The position numbers and the translations under genes are program-made. A DNA stretch of 64,000 nt from an uncultured Clostridia bacterium (lineage in GTDB: Bacteria; Bacillota; Clostridia; Oscillospirales; Acutalibacteraceae). The stretch spans positions 1 through 64,000 of the forward strand of contig CANQOP010000009.1 in assembly GCA_947625485.1 (NCBI GenBank), read 5' to 3'. Shown piece after piece: positions 7,507 through 15,855 of the stretch (within the stretch, counting starts at the first letter, position 1; each line of letters starts with the position of its first letter). The notes under the pieces are model-generated. The model saw only the letters and a list, made by a program, of their open reading frames with translations. It was not told where the DNA came from and made no database searches.

Positions 7507-8757
7507 ATGTCGTTAATTGAACTTGAAGAAAAAATTCCGCGCGCTCTTCTCGTATCTGTTGATACGGGGAAATTCGACGCAGAGTCGAGCCTTGACGAGT
7601 TGTGCGAGCTTGTGAAGAGCGCAGGCGCAGAGCCTGTCCTGACGGTTATGCAAAAGCTTTACCGTCCCGAGACCGCGACCTTTGTCGGCAGCGGAAAACT
7701 GACTGAAATAAAGGAAATATGCGGGTCGCAGGAAATTGATATTATTGTTTGTGACAGTGAGCTCACACCGACTCAGATTAAAACGCTCGAAGCCGAGACC
7801 AATGTACGCACGATTGACCGCACCACGCTCATTCTCGATATATTTGCTCTGCGCGCGAGGTCGCGAGAGGGTAAACTACAGGTTGAACTCGCACAGTTAA
7901 AGTACCTTCTTCCGAGGCTTACGGGTAAAGGTGTCGCGATGTCCAGGCTCGGCGGCGGTATCGGAACCAGAGGTCCGGGCGAGACAAAGCTCGAGACCGA
8001 CCGAAGGCACATTCACCGCCGTATGGAAACGCTTAAGGAACAGCTTAAAGACGTGGAAAAGCATCGCTCAAGGCTGCGTGAAAGGCGTGACAAGAACGGC
8101 GTAATCACCGTCGCTATAGTCGGCTACACCAACGCGGGAAAGAGCACGCTAATGAACTGTCTCACAAACGCGGGAGTTCTTGCTCAGGACAAGCTCTTCG
8201 CCACCCTTGACCCCACATCCCGCGCGCTGAAACTGCCGAGCGGCGTGACCGTTATGCTTATAGACACGGTAGGCCTCGTGCGCAGACTCCCGCACGGTCT
8301 TGTGGAGGCGTTCAAGTCCACGCTTGAGGAGGCGGCAATGTCCGATATTATTCTAAACGTCTGCGACGCAAGCTCTCCCGAGGCACAGTTTCATATGCAG
8401 GTCACAGCCGACCTTCTCTCAGAGCTGGGGTGCGGAGATACGCCAATCATAAACGTTTTAAACAAGTGCGACAATCTGATTAGTCCTGAATATGCTCCCA
8501 ATGTAAAAAACTCTGTTTGCATCAGCGCAAAGGAGGGTTTGGGTATTGACAGACTTCTCCGTGCTATCGAAAATAATCTGCCTGTAAGAATTAAAAAGGT
8601 TAAGCTTCTTCTTCCTTTCGCGCAGGCAGGACTGGTAAATGAGATACGCGCAAAAGCCACCCTTATCAGCGAAAACTATACCTGCGAAGGAATTGAAACC
8701 GAAGCGGTTATCGACGAAACTATGTATAGAAAGCTTAAAGAATATATTATTGAATAG
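7507..8757 (+). CDS. hflX: Ribosome-associated GTPase HflX
   Basis: 416 residues, the normal size. HflX binds the 50S subunit and splits or rescues stalled ribosomes under stress. The N-terminal HflX domain ends in GGGIGTRGPGETKLETDRR (about 149-167), followed by a coiled-coil linker and the G domain: G1 GYTNAGKST at 206-214, FATLDPTSR as switch region, G3 DTVGLVRRLPHGLVEAF, G4 NKCD. A short C-terminal domain follows. It is monocistronic, with a weak AGAGG ribosome site and a strong terminator directly behind it. Confidence 0.95.
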   Translation: MSLIELEEKIPRALLVSVDTGKFDAESSLDELCELVKSAGAEPVLTVMQKLYRPETATFVGSGKLTEIKEICGSQEIDIIVCDSELTPTQIKTLEAETNVRTIDRTTLILDIFALRARSREGKLQVELAQLKYLLPRLTGKGVAMSRLGGGIGTRGPGETKLETDRRHIHRRMETLKEQLKDVEKHRSRLRERRDKNGVITVAIVGYTNAGKSTLMNCLTNAGVLAQDKLFATLDPTSRALKLPSGVTVMLIDTVGLVRRLPHGLVEAFKSTLEEAAMSDIILNVCDASSPEAQFHMQVTADLLSELGCGDTPIINVLNKCDNLISPEYAPNVKNSVCISAKEGLGIDRLLRAIENNLPVRIKKVKLLLPFAQAGLVNEIRAKATLISENYTCEGIETEAVIDETMYRKLKEYIIE

Positions 8758-8764
8758 TCTAAAT

Positions 8765-8798
8765 TACGGTCGGGTCCGCTCCCGACCGTATTCCTTTG
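8765..8798 (+). terminator. Terminator after hflX
   Basis: Ten-base stem TACGGTCGGG-TCCGCT-CCCGACCGTA followed by TTCCTTT. Confidence 0.85.
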
Positions 8799-8851
8799 CG
8801 TAAAGCTCTGTTCCCGACAAATAAAAACGTGCAGATCTCGATTTCTTATAC

Positions 8852-8880
8852 TTGCTATTTCCCATAAAATGGACTATACT
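8852..8880 (+). promoter_or_regulatory. Promoter of the DUF951-prfA operon
   Basis: TTGCTA, 17-base spacer, TATACT; the first gene starts 33 bases after the -10. Confidence 0.65.
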
Positions 8881-8912
8881 TATATTATATATACAAAAAC
8901 GGAGGTGCGGTT

Positions 8913-9086
8913 ATGAATCTTAATATAGGCGACAGAATTGAGATGAAAAAGCAGCACCCTTGCGGCTGCAAAACCTTCACCCTTTTAAGAGTAGGTATGG
9001 ACTTTAAAATAAAGTGCGAAGGCTGCGGCAGAGAGGTTATGGTACCTCGCAAAAAGGTTGAAAAAAATATTAAGAAAGTGCTGTAA
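8913..9086 (+). CDS. DUF951 family small zinc-ribbon-like protein
   Basis: 57 residues: [20 protein letters not shown], then [19 protein letters not shown] and a basic tail. The CGC and CEGCG cysteine pairs plus the VGMDFKIKC core match DUF951 (COG4481), a Firmicutes family of unknown function that may bind nucleic acid. GGAGGTG is placed seven bases before the ATG. The next gene, prfA, starts four bases after the stop and has no clear ribosome site of its own, so its translation is probably coupled to this gene. Confidence 0.85.
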   Translation: MNLNIGDRIEMKKQHPCGCKTFTLLRVGMDFKIKCEGCGREVMVPRKKVEKNIKKVL

Positions 9087-9090
9087 TAAT

Positions 9091-10167
9091 ATGTTTGAAA
9101 AAATAGAAATTTTTAATAAGCGATACGAAGAGCTTAACAAAAAAATATATCAGCCCGACATAGCCGCTAACGCGGACGAGTTCAATAAAATTATGAAAGA
9201 AATCCGCGAGCTTGAGCCTGTAGTTTTAAAATACCGCGAATATAAGCAGGCTCAAAAGACTATCGAGGACAGTCTTGAGATACTCGGCGACTCGTCTGCG
9301 GACATCGAGCTAAAGGAGCTCGCTCAAACGGAGCTGGACGAAAGCAAAAAAGCGGTTGAAACACTCTCAGACGAGCTTAAAATTCTTCTCCTCCCTAAGG
9401 ACCCGAACGATGAGCGCAATGTTATCATCGAGATACGCGGAGGCGCAGGCGGCGAGGAGAGCGCGCTTTTCTCGGCTGTACTCTACAGAATGTACTCAAT
9501 GTACGCCGAAAGCAAGGGATTTAAAACCGAAATTATTAACGCAAGCGAGACCGAGCTGGGCGGCTACAAGGAAATTTCCTTTATGATTAACGGAGAAGGC
9601 GCTTACAGCCGTTTCAAGTACGAGAGCGGCGTGCACCGCGTACAGCGCGTGCCCGAAACCGAAAGTCAGGGCAGGATACACACCTCGACTACGACTGTCG
9701 CCGTTCTCCCCGAAGCGGACGAGGTCGAAATGGAAATTAATCCTAAGGATTTAAAGATAGACACCTTCCGTTCGAGCGGCGCGGGAGGTCAGCACATAAA
9801 CAAAACCTCGAGCGCTATACGCATCACCCACCTTCCGACGGGTATGGTAGTTGAATGCCAGGACGAGCGCAGTCAGTACAAGAATAAGGACAAGGCGCTA
9901 AAGGTTTTAAAGTCCAGACTTTTACAGCAAAAGCAGGAGGCGCAGGACAGCGCAATCTCAGCCGAACGAAGAAGTCAGGTCGGAAGCGGCGACCGCAGCG
10001 AGCGTATCCGCACCTATAATTATCCTCAGGGCAGGGTCACAGACCACAGAATAGGTCTTACTCTCTATAAGCTGGAGGACATTCTCAGCGGAAATCTTGA
10101 TGAGGTTATCGACTCGCTTGTAGCGGCTGACAGAGCCGAAAAGCTAAAAGAGAGTATGGAAAACTGA
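9091..10167 (+). CDS. prfA: Peptide chain release factor 1
   Basis: 358 residues. Recognises UAA and UAG and triggers peptide release. The codon-recognition tripeptide is P188-E189-T190 in [17 protein letters not shown] and the catalytic GGQ is at 232-234 in [20 protein letters not shown] rather than PAT is a common variant in this lineage. The frame is open upstream, but ATG 9091, four bases after the DUF951 stop, gives the family N terminus [15 protein letters not shown]. The gene normally next to prfA, prmC, is missing here. Confidence 0.96.
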   Translation: MFEKIEIFNKRYEELNKKIYQPDIAANADEFNKIMKEIRELEPVVLKYREYKQAQKTIEDSLEILGDSSADIELKELAQTELDESKKAVETLSDELKILLLPKDPNDERNVIIEIRGGAGGEESALFSAVLYRMYSMYAESKGFKTEIINASETELGGYKEISFMINGEGAYSRFKYESGVHRVQRVPETESQGRIHTSTTTVAVLPEADEVEMEINPKDLKIDTFRSSGAGGQHINKTSSAIRITHLPTGMVVECQDERSQYKNKDKALKVLKSRLLQQKQEAQDSAISAERRSQVGSGDRSERIRTYNYPQGRVTDHRIGLTLYKLEDILSGNLDEVIDSLVAADRAEKLKESMEN

Positions 10168-10171
10168 TTTT

Positions 10172-11206
10172 ATGAATACACTTTTACTAAGAGATAACGA
10201 AAACGACATAAAAAAGGCGGGAAAAATCCTCGCAGGCGGCGGTCTGGTAGGAATACCCACCGAAACGGTCTACGGCCTTGCGGCGAACGCTCTCGACGGC
10301 AAAGCTGTTTCTAAAATTTTTGCCGCAAAGGGCAGACCTATGGACAATCCGCTTATCGTTCATATTCAGTCAGCAAACGATATTGAGCGGTTTAACCTCG
10401 CGTCCGAATTTCCGAAAAAAGCGAAAATGCTCGCCGAAAAATTCTGGAGCGGACCTCTCACTATGATTATGCCTAAAGGCAGTGCAATTCCTGATGAAGT
10501 GAGCGCCGGACTCGACACGGTCGCGATAAGGCTTCCCGAGCATGAAACCGCACGTGCCGTTATAAAAGCGGCAGGAGTTCCGCTTGCGGCGCCGTCGGCT
10601 AATCTCTCGGGCTCGCCCAGTCCCACCACGGCTCAGCATGTTATGAATGACCTCGGCGGAAAAATTGACGCAGTAATTGACGGCGGCGAGTGCCGGGTAG
10701 GACTCGAGAGCACGGTAATCACCCTTGCGGCTGTAAAACCTCGCCTTCTCCGCCCGGGCGGCGTGACAGTCGAGGAAATTGAGAGCGTAATCGGTGAAAT
10801 CGACATCGACGATGCTGTACTCAACAAGCTCGCCGATGGAGAAAAAGCCGCTTCCCCCGGTATGAAATACAAGCACTACGCGCCGAAAGCTAAGGTTATA
10901 CTGCTGAAAGGCGCAGACAACGCTTACATAGATTTCGTAAACAATAACAGCGGCGCGCATACTGCCGCGCTCTGCTACAGTTCGGACGCGGTCAGGCTGA
11001 ATGTGCCGACGTTTTTGCTCGGGAGCAAGGACGACTGTCTGTCGCAGGCTCATATGCTTTTCGATTCTCTGCGCAAAATTGACGAGCACCCCGAAATAAA
11101 ACTCGTTTACGCGCGCTGTCCGAGCACAAAGGGCGTAGGACTCGCGGTGTATAACCGACTTATCCGCGCGGCGGGATTTGAGGTGATAGACCTTGAGAAA
11201 ATATAA
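10172..11206 (+). CDS. tsaC: Threonylcarbamoyl-AMP synthase, Sua5 type
   Basis: 344 residues: YrdC-like catalytic domain (GIPTETVYGLAANAL, KIFAAKGRPMDNPLIVHI, SAPSANLSGSPSPTTAQHV) and the extra C-terminal Sua5 domain after SPGMKYKHYAPKA. Makes threonylcarbamoyl-AMP for the t6A37 modification of ANN-decoding tRNAs. It starts four bases past prfA and its end overlaps coaE by 14 bases, so it belongs to the prfA operon of translation genes. Confidence 0.94.
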   Translation: MNTLLLRDNENDIKKAGKILAGGGLVGIPTETVYGLAANALDGKAVSKIFAAKGRPMDNPLIVHIQSANDIERFNLASEFPKKAKMLAEKFWSGPLTMIMPKGSAIPDEVSAGLDTVAIRLPEHETARAVIKAAGVPLAAPSANLSGSPSPTTAQHVMNDLGGKIDAVIDGGECRVGLESTVITLAAVKPRLLRPGGVTVEEIESVIGEIDIDDAVLNKLADGEKAASPGMKYKHYAPKAKVILLKGADNAYIDFVNNNSGAHTAALCYSSDAVRLNVPTFLLGSKDDCLSQAHMLFDSLRKIDEHPEIKLVYARCPSTKGVGLAVYNRLIRAAGFEVIDLEKI

Positions 11207-11783
11207 ATTAACAGGACTTACGGGCACAACAGGCGCGGGCAAGGGCGAGGTCAGAAAGATTTTTGTCCGTCACGGTTACAACGTAATCGACGCTGACGAG
11301 CTTGCGCGCGAGATTATGAAAAGCGAGATCGTTCTCAGGAACATAAAGAGCTTTTTCGGCGCGGACATTGTAAAGAATAATGTGCTCGACCGCAGGCTGC
11401 TCGCCGAGCGGGCTTTTTGCGACAGGGAGCACACCGCTCTCTTAAACCGCATAACTCACCCGCACATTACGCCGCTGTTTTTTAATCGTCTCGCAGAGCT
11501 TGCAAACAGCGGAAAAGATAAAATTATTTTCGACGCTCCGCAGCTTTTTGAAAGCGGTATAAACATCATCTGCGATAATATTATAGCCGTGCTAGCTGAT
11601 GAAACACTGCGGACTGAACGAATTACAAAACGCGACAACATAACTCAACAGCAGGCAAGAGAGCGCATAAGCATTCAGCTTTCGGACAGCTTTTTTGCTG
11701 AAAACAGCGATTATGCAGTATACAACAATTCCACCATTGATGCCCTGACCTCCGAGGTTGAGAGCATTATTAAAAAACTTTAG
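11193..11783 (+). CDS. coaE: Dephospho-CoA kinase
   Basis: 196 residues; last step of coenzyme A synthesis. P-loop GTTGAGKGEV at residues 10-19, then VIDADELAREI and TERITKRDN typical of CoaE. The start is a TTG, with GAGGTG seven bases before it inside the Sua5 gene; the two overlap by 14 bases. It is short at the C terminus but has all core motifs. Confidence 0.92.
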   Translation: MRKYKLTGLTGTTGAGKGEVRKIFVRHGYNVIDADELAREIMKSEIVLRNIKSFFGADIVKNNVLDRRLLAERAFCDREHTALLNRITHPHITPLFFNRLAELANSGKDKIIFDAPQLFESGINIICDNIIAVLADETLRTERITKRDNITQQQARERISIQLSDSFFAENSDYAVYNNSTIDALTSEVESIIKKL

Positions 11784-11792
11784 AGGTGCAAC

Positions 11793-12395
11793 TTGACGAC
11801 CGGCAGAAGATACAGAAAGAAAAGGCACCCGCTGCGCAGATTTATGATATTTTTGCTGATTTTAGCGGCGGCGGCAGGCGGACTTTATTTCGTTACATCA
11901 AATATGGACAATACCCAGGACATACTGGAAAAGAGCCTTTATCCGCTCAAATACAGTGAATACGTTGAAAAGGCGGCCGCAGACTACGGTCTCGACAAAG
12001 CGCTGATATACGGCGTTATACGAACCGAGTCGCATTTTAACGAGGAAGCCGAAAGCCATGTCGGAGCTGTAGGTCTTATGCAGGTTATGCCGAGCTCGTT
12101 TAAATGGTTACAAAAGCTGAGAGGCACAGAGCTTGCGGAAAGCGAGCTTAAAAACCCCGCCGTAAACATTGACTACGGATGCTATCTTTTAAAATATTTT
12201 CTGGATAAATACGGTTCGGAGCAGACAGCCGTCGCGGCGTATAATGCAGGATTCGTTGTTTCGGATTGGCTCTCTGACGGGAATATCAGTCCCGACGGAA
12301 AAACGCTCGTGAACATACCGTACGGTGAGACCGCGAAATACGTAAGCAAGGTCGCAAAGGCAAAGAAAATGTATATTAAACTATATTTCAGTTAA
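11793..12395 (+). CDS. Membrane-anchored lytic transglycosylase (SLT domain)
   Basis: 200 residues. Basic N terminus and one membrane segment (about 16-34, FMIFLLILAAAAGGLYFV), then an SLT domain outside the cell: YGLDKALIYGVIRTESHF with catalytic E79, GAVGLMQVMP and AAYNAG. It would cleave peptidoglycan glycans to 1,6-anhydroMurNAc ends. The start is TTG with GAGGTG four bases upstream. Position after coaE and before a cytosolic peptidase suggests it rides in the prfA operon without a close functional tie. Confidence 0.92.
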   Translation: MTTGRRYRKKRHPLRRFMIFLLILAAAAGGLYFVTSNMDNTQDILEKSLYPLKYSEYVEKAAADYGLDKALIYGVIRTESHFNEEAESHVGAVGLMQVMPSSFKWLQKLRGTELAESELKNPAVNIDYGCYLLKYFLDKYGSEQTAVAAYNAGFVVSDWLSDGNISPDGKTLVNIPYGETAKYVSKVAKAKKMYIKLYFS

Positions 12396-12417
12396 ATTAT
12401 AAATGGAGGTAAAAATT

Positions 12418-13824
12418 ATGGAAGAAAAAAATAAAACAAAACAGCTCAAGGAGGAGCTGTTTATGCCTGCTAAGAAAGGTATTGCCACAATTTCCGCCGA
12501 GGAAATAAAAAAGGCGGACGAATTCTGCGAAGGTTACAAAACCTTTCTTGACAACTCCCCTGTTGAGCGCGAGGCTGTACGCTGCTCGCTTGAAATTGCA
12601 AAAAAGAACGGATTTACCGAGTTTAATCCCGACAAAAAGTACAATCCCGGCGACAGAGTTTACTGCGTAAACCGTGAAAAAGCTATCGCTCTCGCGGTAA
12701 TCGGCAAAAACGGTACAAAAAACGGCACGCGCCTTTCTATTGCCCACATAGACTCGCCGCGCGTCGATTTAAAGCCCAATCCTCTTTACGAGGACAACTC
12801 GCTCGCGCTTTTTAAGACTCACTACTACGGCGGATTAAAAAAATATCAGTGGACGGTTATGCCGCTCGCCCTGCACGGAACAATTGTAAAGCTCGACGGC
12901 ACGAAAATTGACATCTGTCTCGGCTCTGACGAGACTGAGCCCTGCTTCTGTATTACCGACCTTCTTCCCCACCTTGCGCAGGAGCAGTCTCAGGAAAAAA
13001 TGTCCAAGGCAATCAAGGGCGAAAACCTTAACGTTCTCGTAGGCTCGCGTCCGCTCGACACGGAAGACGATGAGGGCGAGCTTGTAAAACTCAATGTAAT
13101 GAAAATTCTAAACGACAAATACGGTATCACCGAAAACGACTTCCTCTCGGCGGAGCTGTGCTTCGTACCATCTCAGAAGTGCCGCGACGTCGGCTTTGAC
13201 AGAAGTCTTATCGGCGGCTACGGTCACGACGACAAAGTGTGCGCTTATCCCGCGCTTGTTGCGGCTATCGACACCGACGTACCGGAGTGCACCTGCATAA
13301 CATATCTTACCGACAAAGAAGAGGTCGGCTCAGACGGAAACACGGGTATGCAGAGCGATTTCCTCAGATACTTTATCTATGACCTGGCGAAAGCAGACGG
13401 AGAGGAGGGCTACCGCGTCCTTTCCAAGAGCAAGTGCCTCTCTGCCGACGTAAACGCTGCATTCGATCCGACCTATGCGTCTGCTTATGAGGCGAAAAAC
13501 TCGAGCTATATCAATAACGGCGTTATTATCTCAAAGTACACGGGTCACGGCGGTAAGTACGACACTTCCGACGCCTCGGCTGAGTATATGGGAGAAATTC
13601 GCTCTATGCTCGAAAACAACCACATAATGTGGCAGGTCGGCGAACTCGGCAAGGTTGACGGCGGAGGCGGCGGTACGATTGCAAAATACGTCGCAAATAT
13701 GAACGTTGACGTCGTGGATTTGGGCGTTCCCGTGCTCTCGATGCACGCTCCGTTCGAGCTTATTTCAAAGGTAGACGTGTACGAGGCTTATCGTGCATTT
13801 TATGCATTTTTCAATAAGCTGTAA
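12418..13824 (+). CDS. M18 family aminopeptidase
   Basis: 468 residues, a cytosolic two-metal aminopeptidase that trims N-terminal residues. Metal-ligand regions are SIAHIDSPR, GGYGHDDKVCAYPAL, TDKEEVGSDGNTGMQ, SADVNAAFDP and the final SMHAPFE. GGAGG lies eight bases before ATG 12418, better than the in-frame ATG at 12403. Last gene of the operon beginning at DUF951; the short AT-rich region behind it holds an imperfect terminator that also overlaps the tRNA-Arg promoter. Confidence 0.93.
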   Translation: MEEKNKTKQLKEELFMPAKKGIATISAEEIKKADEFCEGYKTFLDNSPVEREAVRCSLEIAKKNGFTEFNPDKKYNPGDRVYCVNREKAIALAVIGKNGTKNGTRLSIAHIDSPRVDLKPNPLYEDNSLALFKTHYYGGLKKYQWTVMPLALHGTIVKLDGTKIDICLGSDETEPCFCITDLLPHLAQEQSQEKMSKAIKGENLNVLVGSRPLDTEDDEGELVKLNVMKILNDKYGITENDFLSAELCFVPSQKCRDVGFDRSLIGGYGHDDKVCAYPALVAAIDTDVPECTCITYLTDKEEVGSDGNTGMQSDFLRYFIYDLAKADGEEGYRVLSKSKCLSADVNAAFDPTYASAYEAKNSSYINNGVIISKYTGHGGKYDTSDASAEYMGEIRSMLENNHIMWQVGELGKVDGGGGGTIAKYVANMNVDVVDLGVPVLSMHAPFELISKVDVYEAYRAFYAFFNKL

Positions 13825-13866
13825 AATTATTTTTATAATAATTTCTGTTTTTACGGGTTAAATAAA

Positions 13867-13903
13867 AATAACACTTGCATTTTTCTTCTGAAAGTGTTAT
13901 TAT
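13867..13903 (+). promoter_or_regulatory. tRNA-Arg promoter within an inverted repeat
   Basis: TTGCAT (13875-13880), 17-base spacer, TATTAT (13898-13903). The hexamers are embedded in the inverted repeat AATAACACTT/AAGTGTTATT (13867-13876 and 13892-13901), which may double as the terminator of the upstream operon. Confidence 0.65.
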
Positions 13904-13931
13904 GTATGGGCGGTCAAAACCGCCTATATTT

Positions 13932-14008
13932 GCGCTGATAGCTCAGCTGGATAGAGTGACTGGCTACGAACCAGTAGGTCGGGGGTTCGAGTCCCTTTCA
14001 GCGCGCCA
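13932..14008 (+). tRNA. tRNA-Arg (anticodon ACG)
   Basis: 77 bases. Acceptor GCGCTGA/TCAGCGC, D-arm GCTCAGCTGGATAGAGT, anticodon stem ACTGG/CCAGT with loop CTACGAA (ACG, read as ICG for CGN arginine codons), T-arm GGGGGTTCGAGTCCC, discriminator G and encoded CCA. The accessory region up to 17.8 kb begins just after it. Confidence 0.97.
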
Positions 14009-14014
14009 CGATTG

Positions 14015-14052
14015 TACCGCACCGTTGATACAATATCGACGGTGCGGTATTT
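14015..14052 (+). terminator. Terminator after tRNA-Arg
   Basis: Stem TACCGCACCGT/ACGGTGCGGTA (14015-14025 and 14039-14049) then TTT, directly downstream of the tRNA. Confidence 0.75.
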
Positions 14053-14113
14053 CCCATTCTTATGCGGTTTTTCACACTTTCGCTTTTTCATAAAAACTAA
14101 AAATTATGTAAAA

Positions 14114-14168
14114 ACCACCCTCCTTTCTCAATATGCTGTGATAATGAGAAATAGAGGTGGTCTTTTTT
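14114..14168 (+). terminator. Isolated bipartite hairpin with T-tract
   Basis: Outer stem ACCACC/GGTGGT (14114-14119, 14156-14161), four-by-four internal loop, inner stem TTTCTCA/TGAGAAA, followed by CTTTTTTTG. It is too elaborate for a plain leftover and no gene ends before it on this strand; it could terminate a short RNA starting after the tRNA, or act as an attenuator. Confidence 0.5.
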
Positions 14169-14214
14169 TGCCTAAAAAACGGGTGTCATTTTATATGCAG
14201 TCGATGAGTTAATT

Positions 14215-14655
14215 TTATATAAATAATATTCTTTTTTTCAATCGTTCGGCATATTTAACCGCTGTGTACGCTCCGCCGAAACTTCTGATGGTATAACCAA
14301 TAATTACATCACTATTTTCGACAAGCCACCGGTTACGAGCTTTTATAGCGGCTTTCGGATAGATACCGGCTAATTCACTTGGAATTAGAATATCATCATA
14401 CATAGTAAAATAATAGTTACTGTTTGTGTTTATATCATTGGTGAAATACGGCTTCACACAAATAAGTTTAATATTTGAATAGGCTTTTTGAGCCTTACGA
14501 ACGGCAGCGGAAAAACAGCTATCGAATTCCCCCATAGCTCCTGTATAAAAAATCTCACAGCACTGTTCGGCGGCGTTCATTACCGCTTTGAATACCTTAT
14601 CCTCTATATTATCAAAAACATTTCTGTGTCCGAATCCGCAACAAGCTTTTTTCAT
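14215..14655 (-). CDS. SLOG-family (YpsA-like) protein
   Basis: 146 residues: KKACCGFGHRNVFDNIED at the start, FYTGAMGEFDSCF, then SDVIIGYTIRSFGGAYTAVKYAERLKKRI at the end. The G-H and GGAYTAVKYA pattern fits the SLOG/Rossmann nucleotide-binding superfamily (DUF1273-like), whose members include predicted nucleotide sensors and enzymes in conflict systems. Start chosen at ATG 14655, five bases after GAGG; the upstream GTG lies inside the ribosome site. Divergent from a small ribbon-helix-helix gene with which it shares a palindromic control region. Exact role unknown. Confidence 0.7.
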   Translation of the reverse strand: MKKACCGFGHRNVFDNIEDKVFKAVMNAAEQCCEIFYTGAMGEFDSCFSAAVRKAQKAYSNIKLICVKPYFTNDINTNSNYYFTMYDDILIPSELAGIYPKAAIKARNRWLVENSDVIIGYTIRSFGGAYTAVKYAERLKKRILFI

Positions 14656-14676
14656 AGCCACCTCATAGATACAGTT

Positions 14677-14695
14677 TAGATATATTTTATATCTA
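14677..14695. promoter_or_regulatory. Palindrome between SLOG and RHH genes
   Basis: TAGATATA-TTT-TATATCTA, a perfect 8-base inverted repeat with 3-base centre in the 107-base divergent region. Likely operator for the ribbon-helix-helix protein next to it. Confidence 0.5.
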
Positions 14696-14762
14696 TATTA
14701 AACATTGTAACATATAATAGACATAAAATAAAGTCATAATAAATATGAAAAGAGGTTTATTT

Positions 14763-14924
14763 ATGGCTGTTAAAAGTTTATCTATACGAATTGACGAAGA
14801 AATGCTGAACAAGTTACATGTGGTAGCCGATTATGAAGGACGTTCGGCAAATAGTCAGATACTGATTCTTATTCGTGACGCAATTGAGAAGTATGAGGAA
14901 AAGCACGGAATAATAGAGATATAA
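14763..14924 (+). CDS. Ribbon-helix-helix (Arc/CopG-like) DNA-binding protein
   Basis: 53 residues: SLSIRIDEEMLNKLHVVADY, then GRSANSQILILIRDAIEKYEEK. The alternating SLSIRI strand followed by two helices with GRSANSQI at the turn is the RHH_1/Arc fold. Such small proteins are DNA-binding repressors, often antitoxins. AGAGG precedes the ATG. No toxin gene follows; a terminator comes within 75 bases. It may repress itself and the divergent SLOG gene through the palindrome between them. Confidence 0.8.
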   Translation: MAVKSLSIRIDEEMLNKLHVVADYEGRSANSQILILIRDAIEKYEEKHGIIEI

Positions 14925-14996
14925 TATGCAGAGCAGCTTTTTCATTGAAATAGAGGTGGCTTAAGTAACCGAAAAATGCGTAAAACGCAAAAAGCA

Positions 14997-15019
14997 CAGT
15001 CCTACGGACTGTCTTTTTT
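14997..15019 (+). terminator. Terminator after the RHH gene
   Basis: ACAGTCC-TAC-GGACTGT followed by CTTTTTTG. Confidence 0.85.
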
Positions 15020-15021
15020 GT

Positions 15022-15092
15022 ATAGGAAAGGACTCGAAGCGAGCGTAAAGAAAATCCCCTATTACAATTCAAAATTGTAATGGGAGATTTTT
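15022..15092 (-). repeat. Third, diverged copy of the hairpin repeat, reused as R-M terminator
   Basis: AGGAAAGGACTCGAAGCGAGCG followed by AAGAAAATC matches the first half of the units at 1 and 196, but the hairpin between AAAATC and GATTTTT is a different one (CCCTATTACAATT/AATTGTAATGGG). Read on the minus strand the hairpin and T-tract lie right behind the last gene of the restriction-modification operon and would terminate it. Confidence 0.7.
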
Positions 15093-15105
15093 ATATCTCT
15101 ATCTT

Positions 15106-15855
15106 CTACTTTCTAAACACAAACAAATACTCATGTGCTATCAATAAGAAGTTATACTTTATACTGTTTGTTTTCCAGTAGCCTGTTGCTTTACAGTTGT
15201 GTTGTTCTTTTATTATAAGCTCCTTAAGTTTGAATCCCGCGTCCTGAAAGGTTTTCATAACATCAAATGACATAGGTATCATATGACCTTTCTGACGTGT
15301 GTCGCCCATAAGAACAGCGCAAAACTTGTCCTTTTTTATCACTCGGTAGCTTTCTTTAGCAACAGACTTCATCTGTTCGATAAAATCTTTAACCTTTAAA
15401 CGAGACAAATCCTCGGGAATGTCCTCGCTGTATTTTATTATGTCGGCATAGGGCGGATGAGTGCATATTAAGTCTATACTTTCGTCAGGGATAAAATCGA
15501 GATTTCTTGCGTCTCCTTTATGAATATATACCTTACCGTCTGCGCCTTCGTGCTCAAAGTCTATCTTTTCTCGACAACGCTCAAGTGCAATGTCGTTAAC
15601 ATCTACACCTATAATATCACGGTTAAGCAGTTTGGCTTCGACGAGCGTAGTACCGCCTCCGGCGAACTGATCGAGAACCAAGTCGCCCTCTTTAGAGTAT
15701 CTTAGTAGAATATTTCTCGGTATATACGGCGACCAGTTTCCGCGCCATTTCGCGTCATGTGTAGCCCAATCACCTCGCTTTGGAAATGACCAATGTGTAG
15801 TCATTTCAAGCTCAAAATCTTTGGGTTCCCATTTCTTAATTTTCTTTTCAGACAT
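15106..15855 (-). CDS. Type II DNA methyltransferase (second MTase of an M-R-M operon)
   Basis: 249 residues from ATG 15855. SAM-binding motif I DQFAGGGTTLVEA, motif II GVDVNDIALERC, catalytic motif IV THPPY (a T-x-PPY form used by amino-methyltransferases that act on N4-cytosine or N6-adenine), and DTRQKGHMIPMSF. Motif I precedes motif IV. The start overlaps the stop of the endonuclease gene by eight bases (ATGTCTGA), so the longer open frame is not used. Together with the Dam-like enzyme upstream it should protect the site cut by the nuclease between them; the two could methylate opposite strands of an asymmetric site. Confidence 0.85.
   Translation of the reverse strand: MSEKKIKKWEPKDFELEMTTHWSFPKRGDWATHDAKWRGNWSPYIPRNILLRYSKEGDLVLDQFAGGGTTLVEAKLLNRDIIGVDVNDIALERCREKIDFEHEGADGKVYIHKGDARNLDFIPDESIDLICTHPPYADIIKYSEDIPEDLSRLKVKDFIEQMKSVAKESYRVIKKDKFCAVLMGDTRQKGHMIPMSFDVMKTFQDAGFKLKELIIKEQHNCKATGYWKTNSIKYNFLLIAHEYLFVFRK

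Noticed and set aside
15022..15045. tRNA fragment as attachment site in the R-M island
   Set aside because: Only the T-arm-like TTCGAGTCC is shared with tRNA-Arg, in inverted orientation; too short and better explained by the dispersed repeat.
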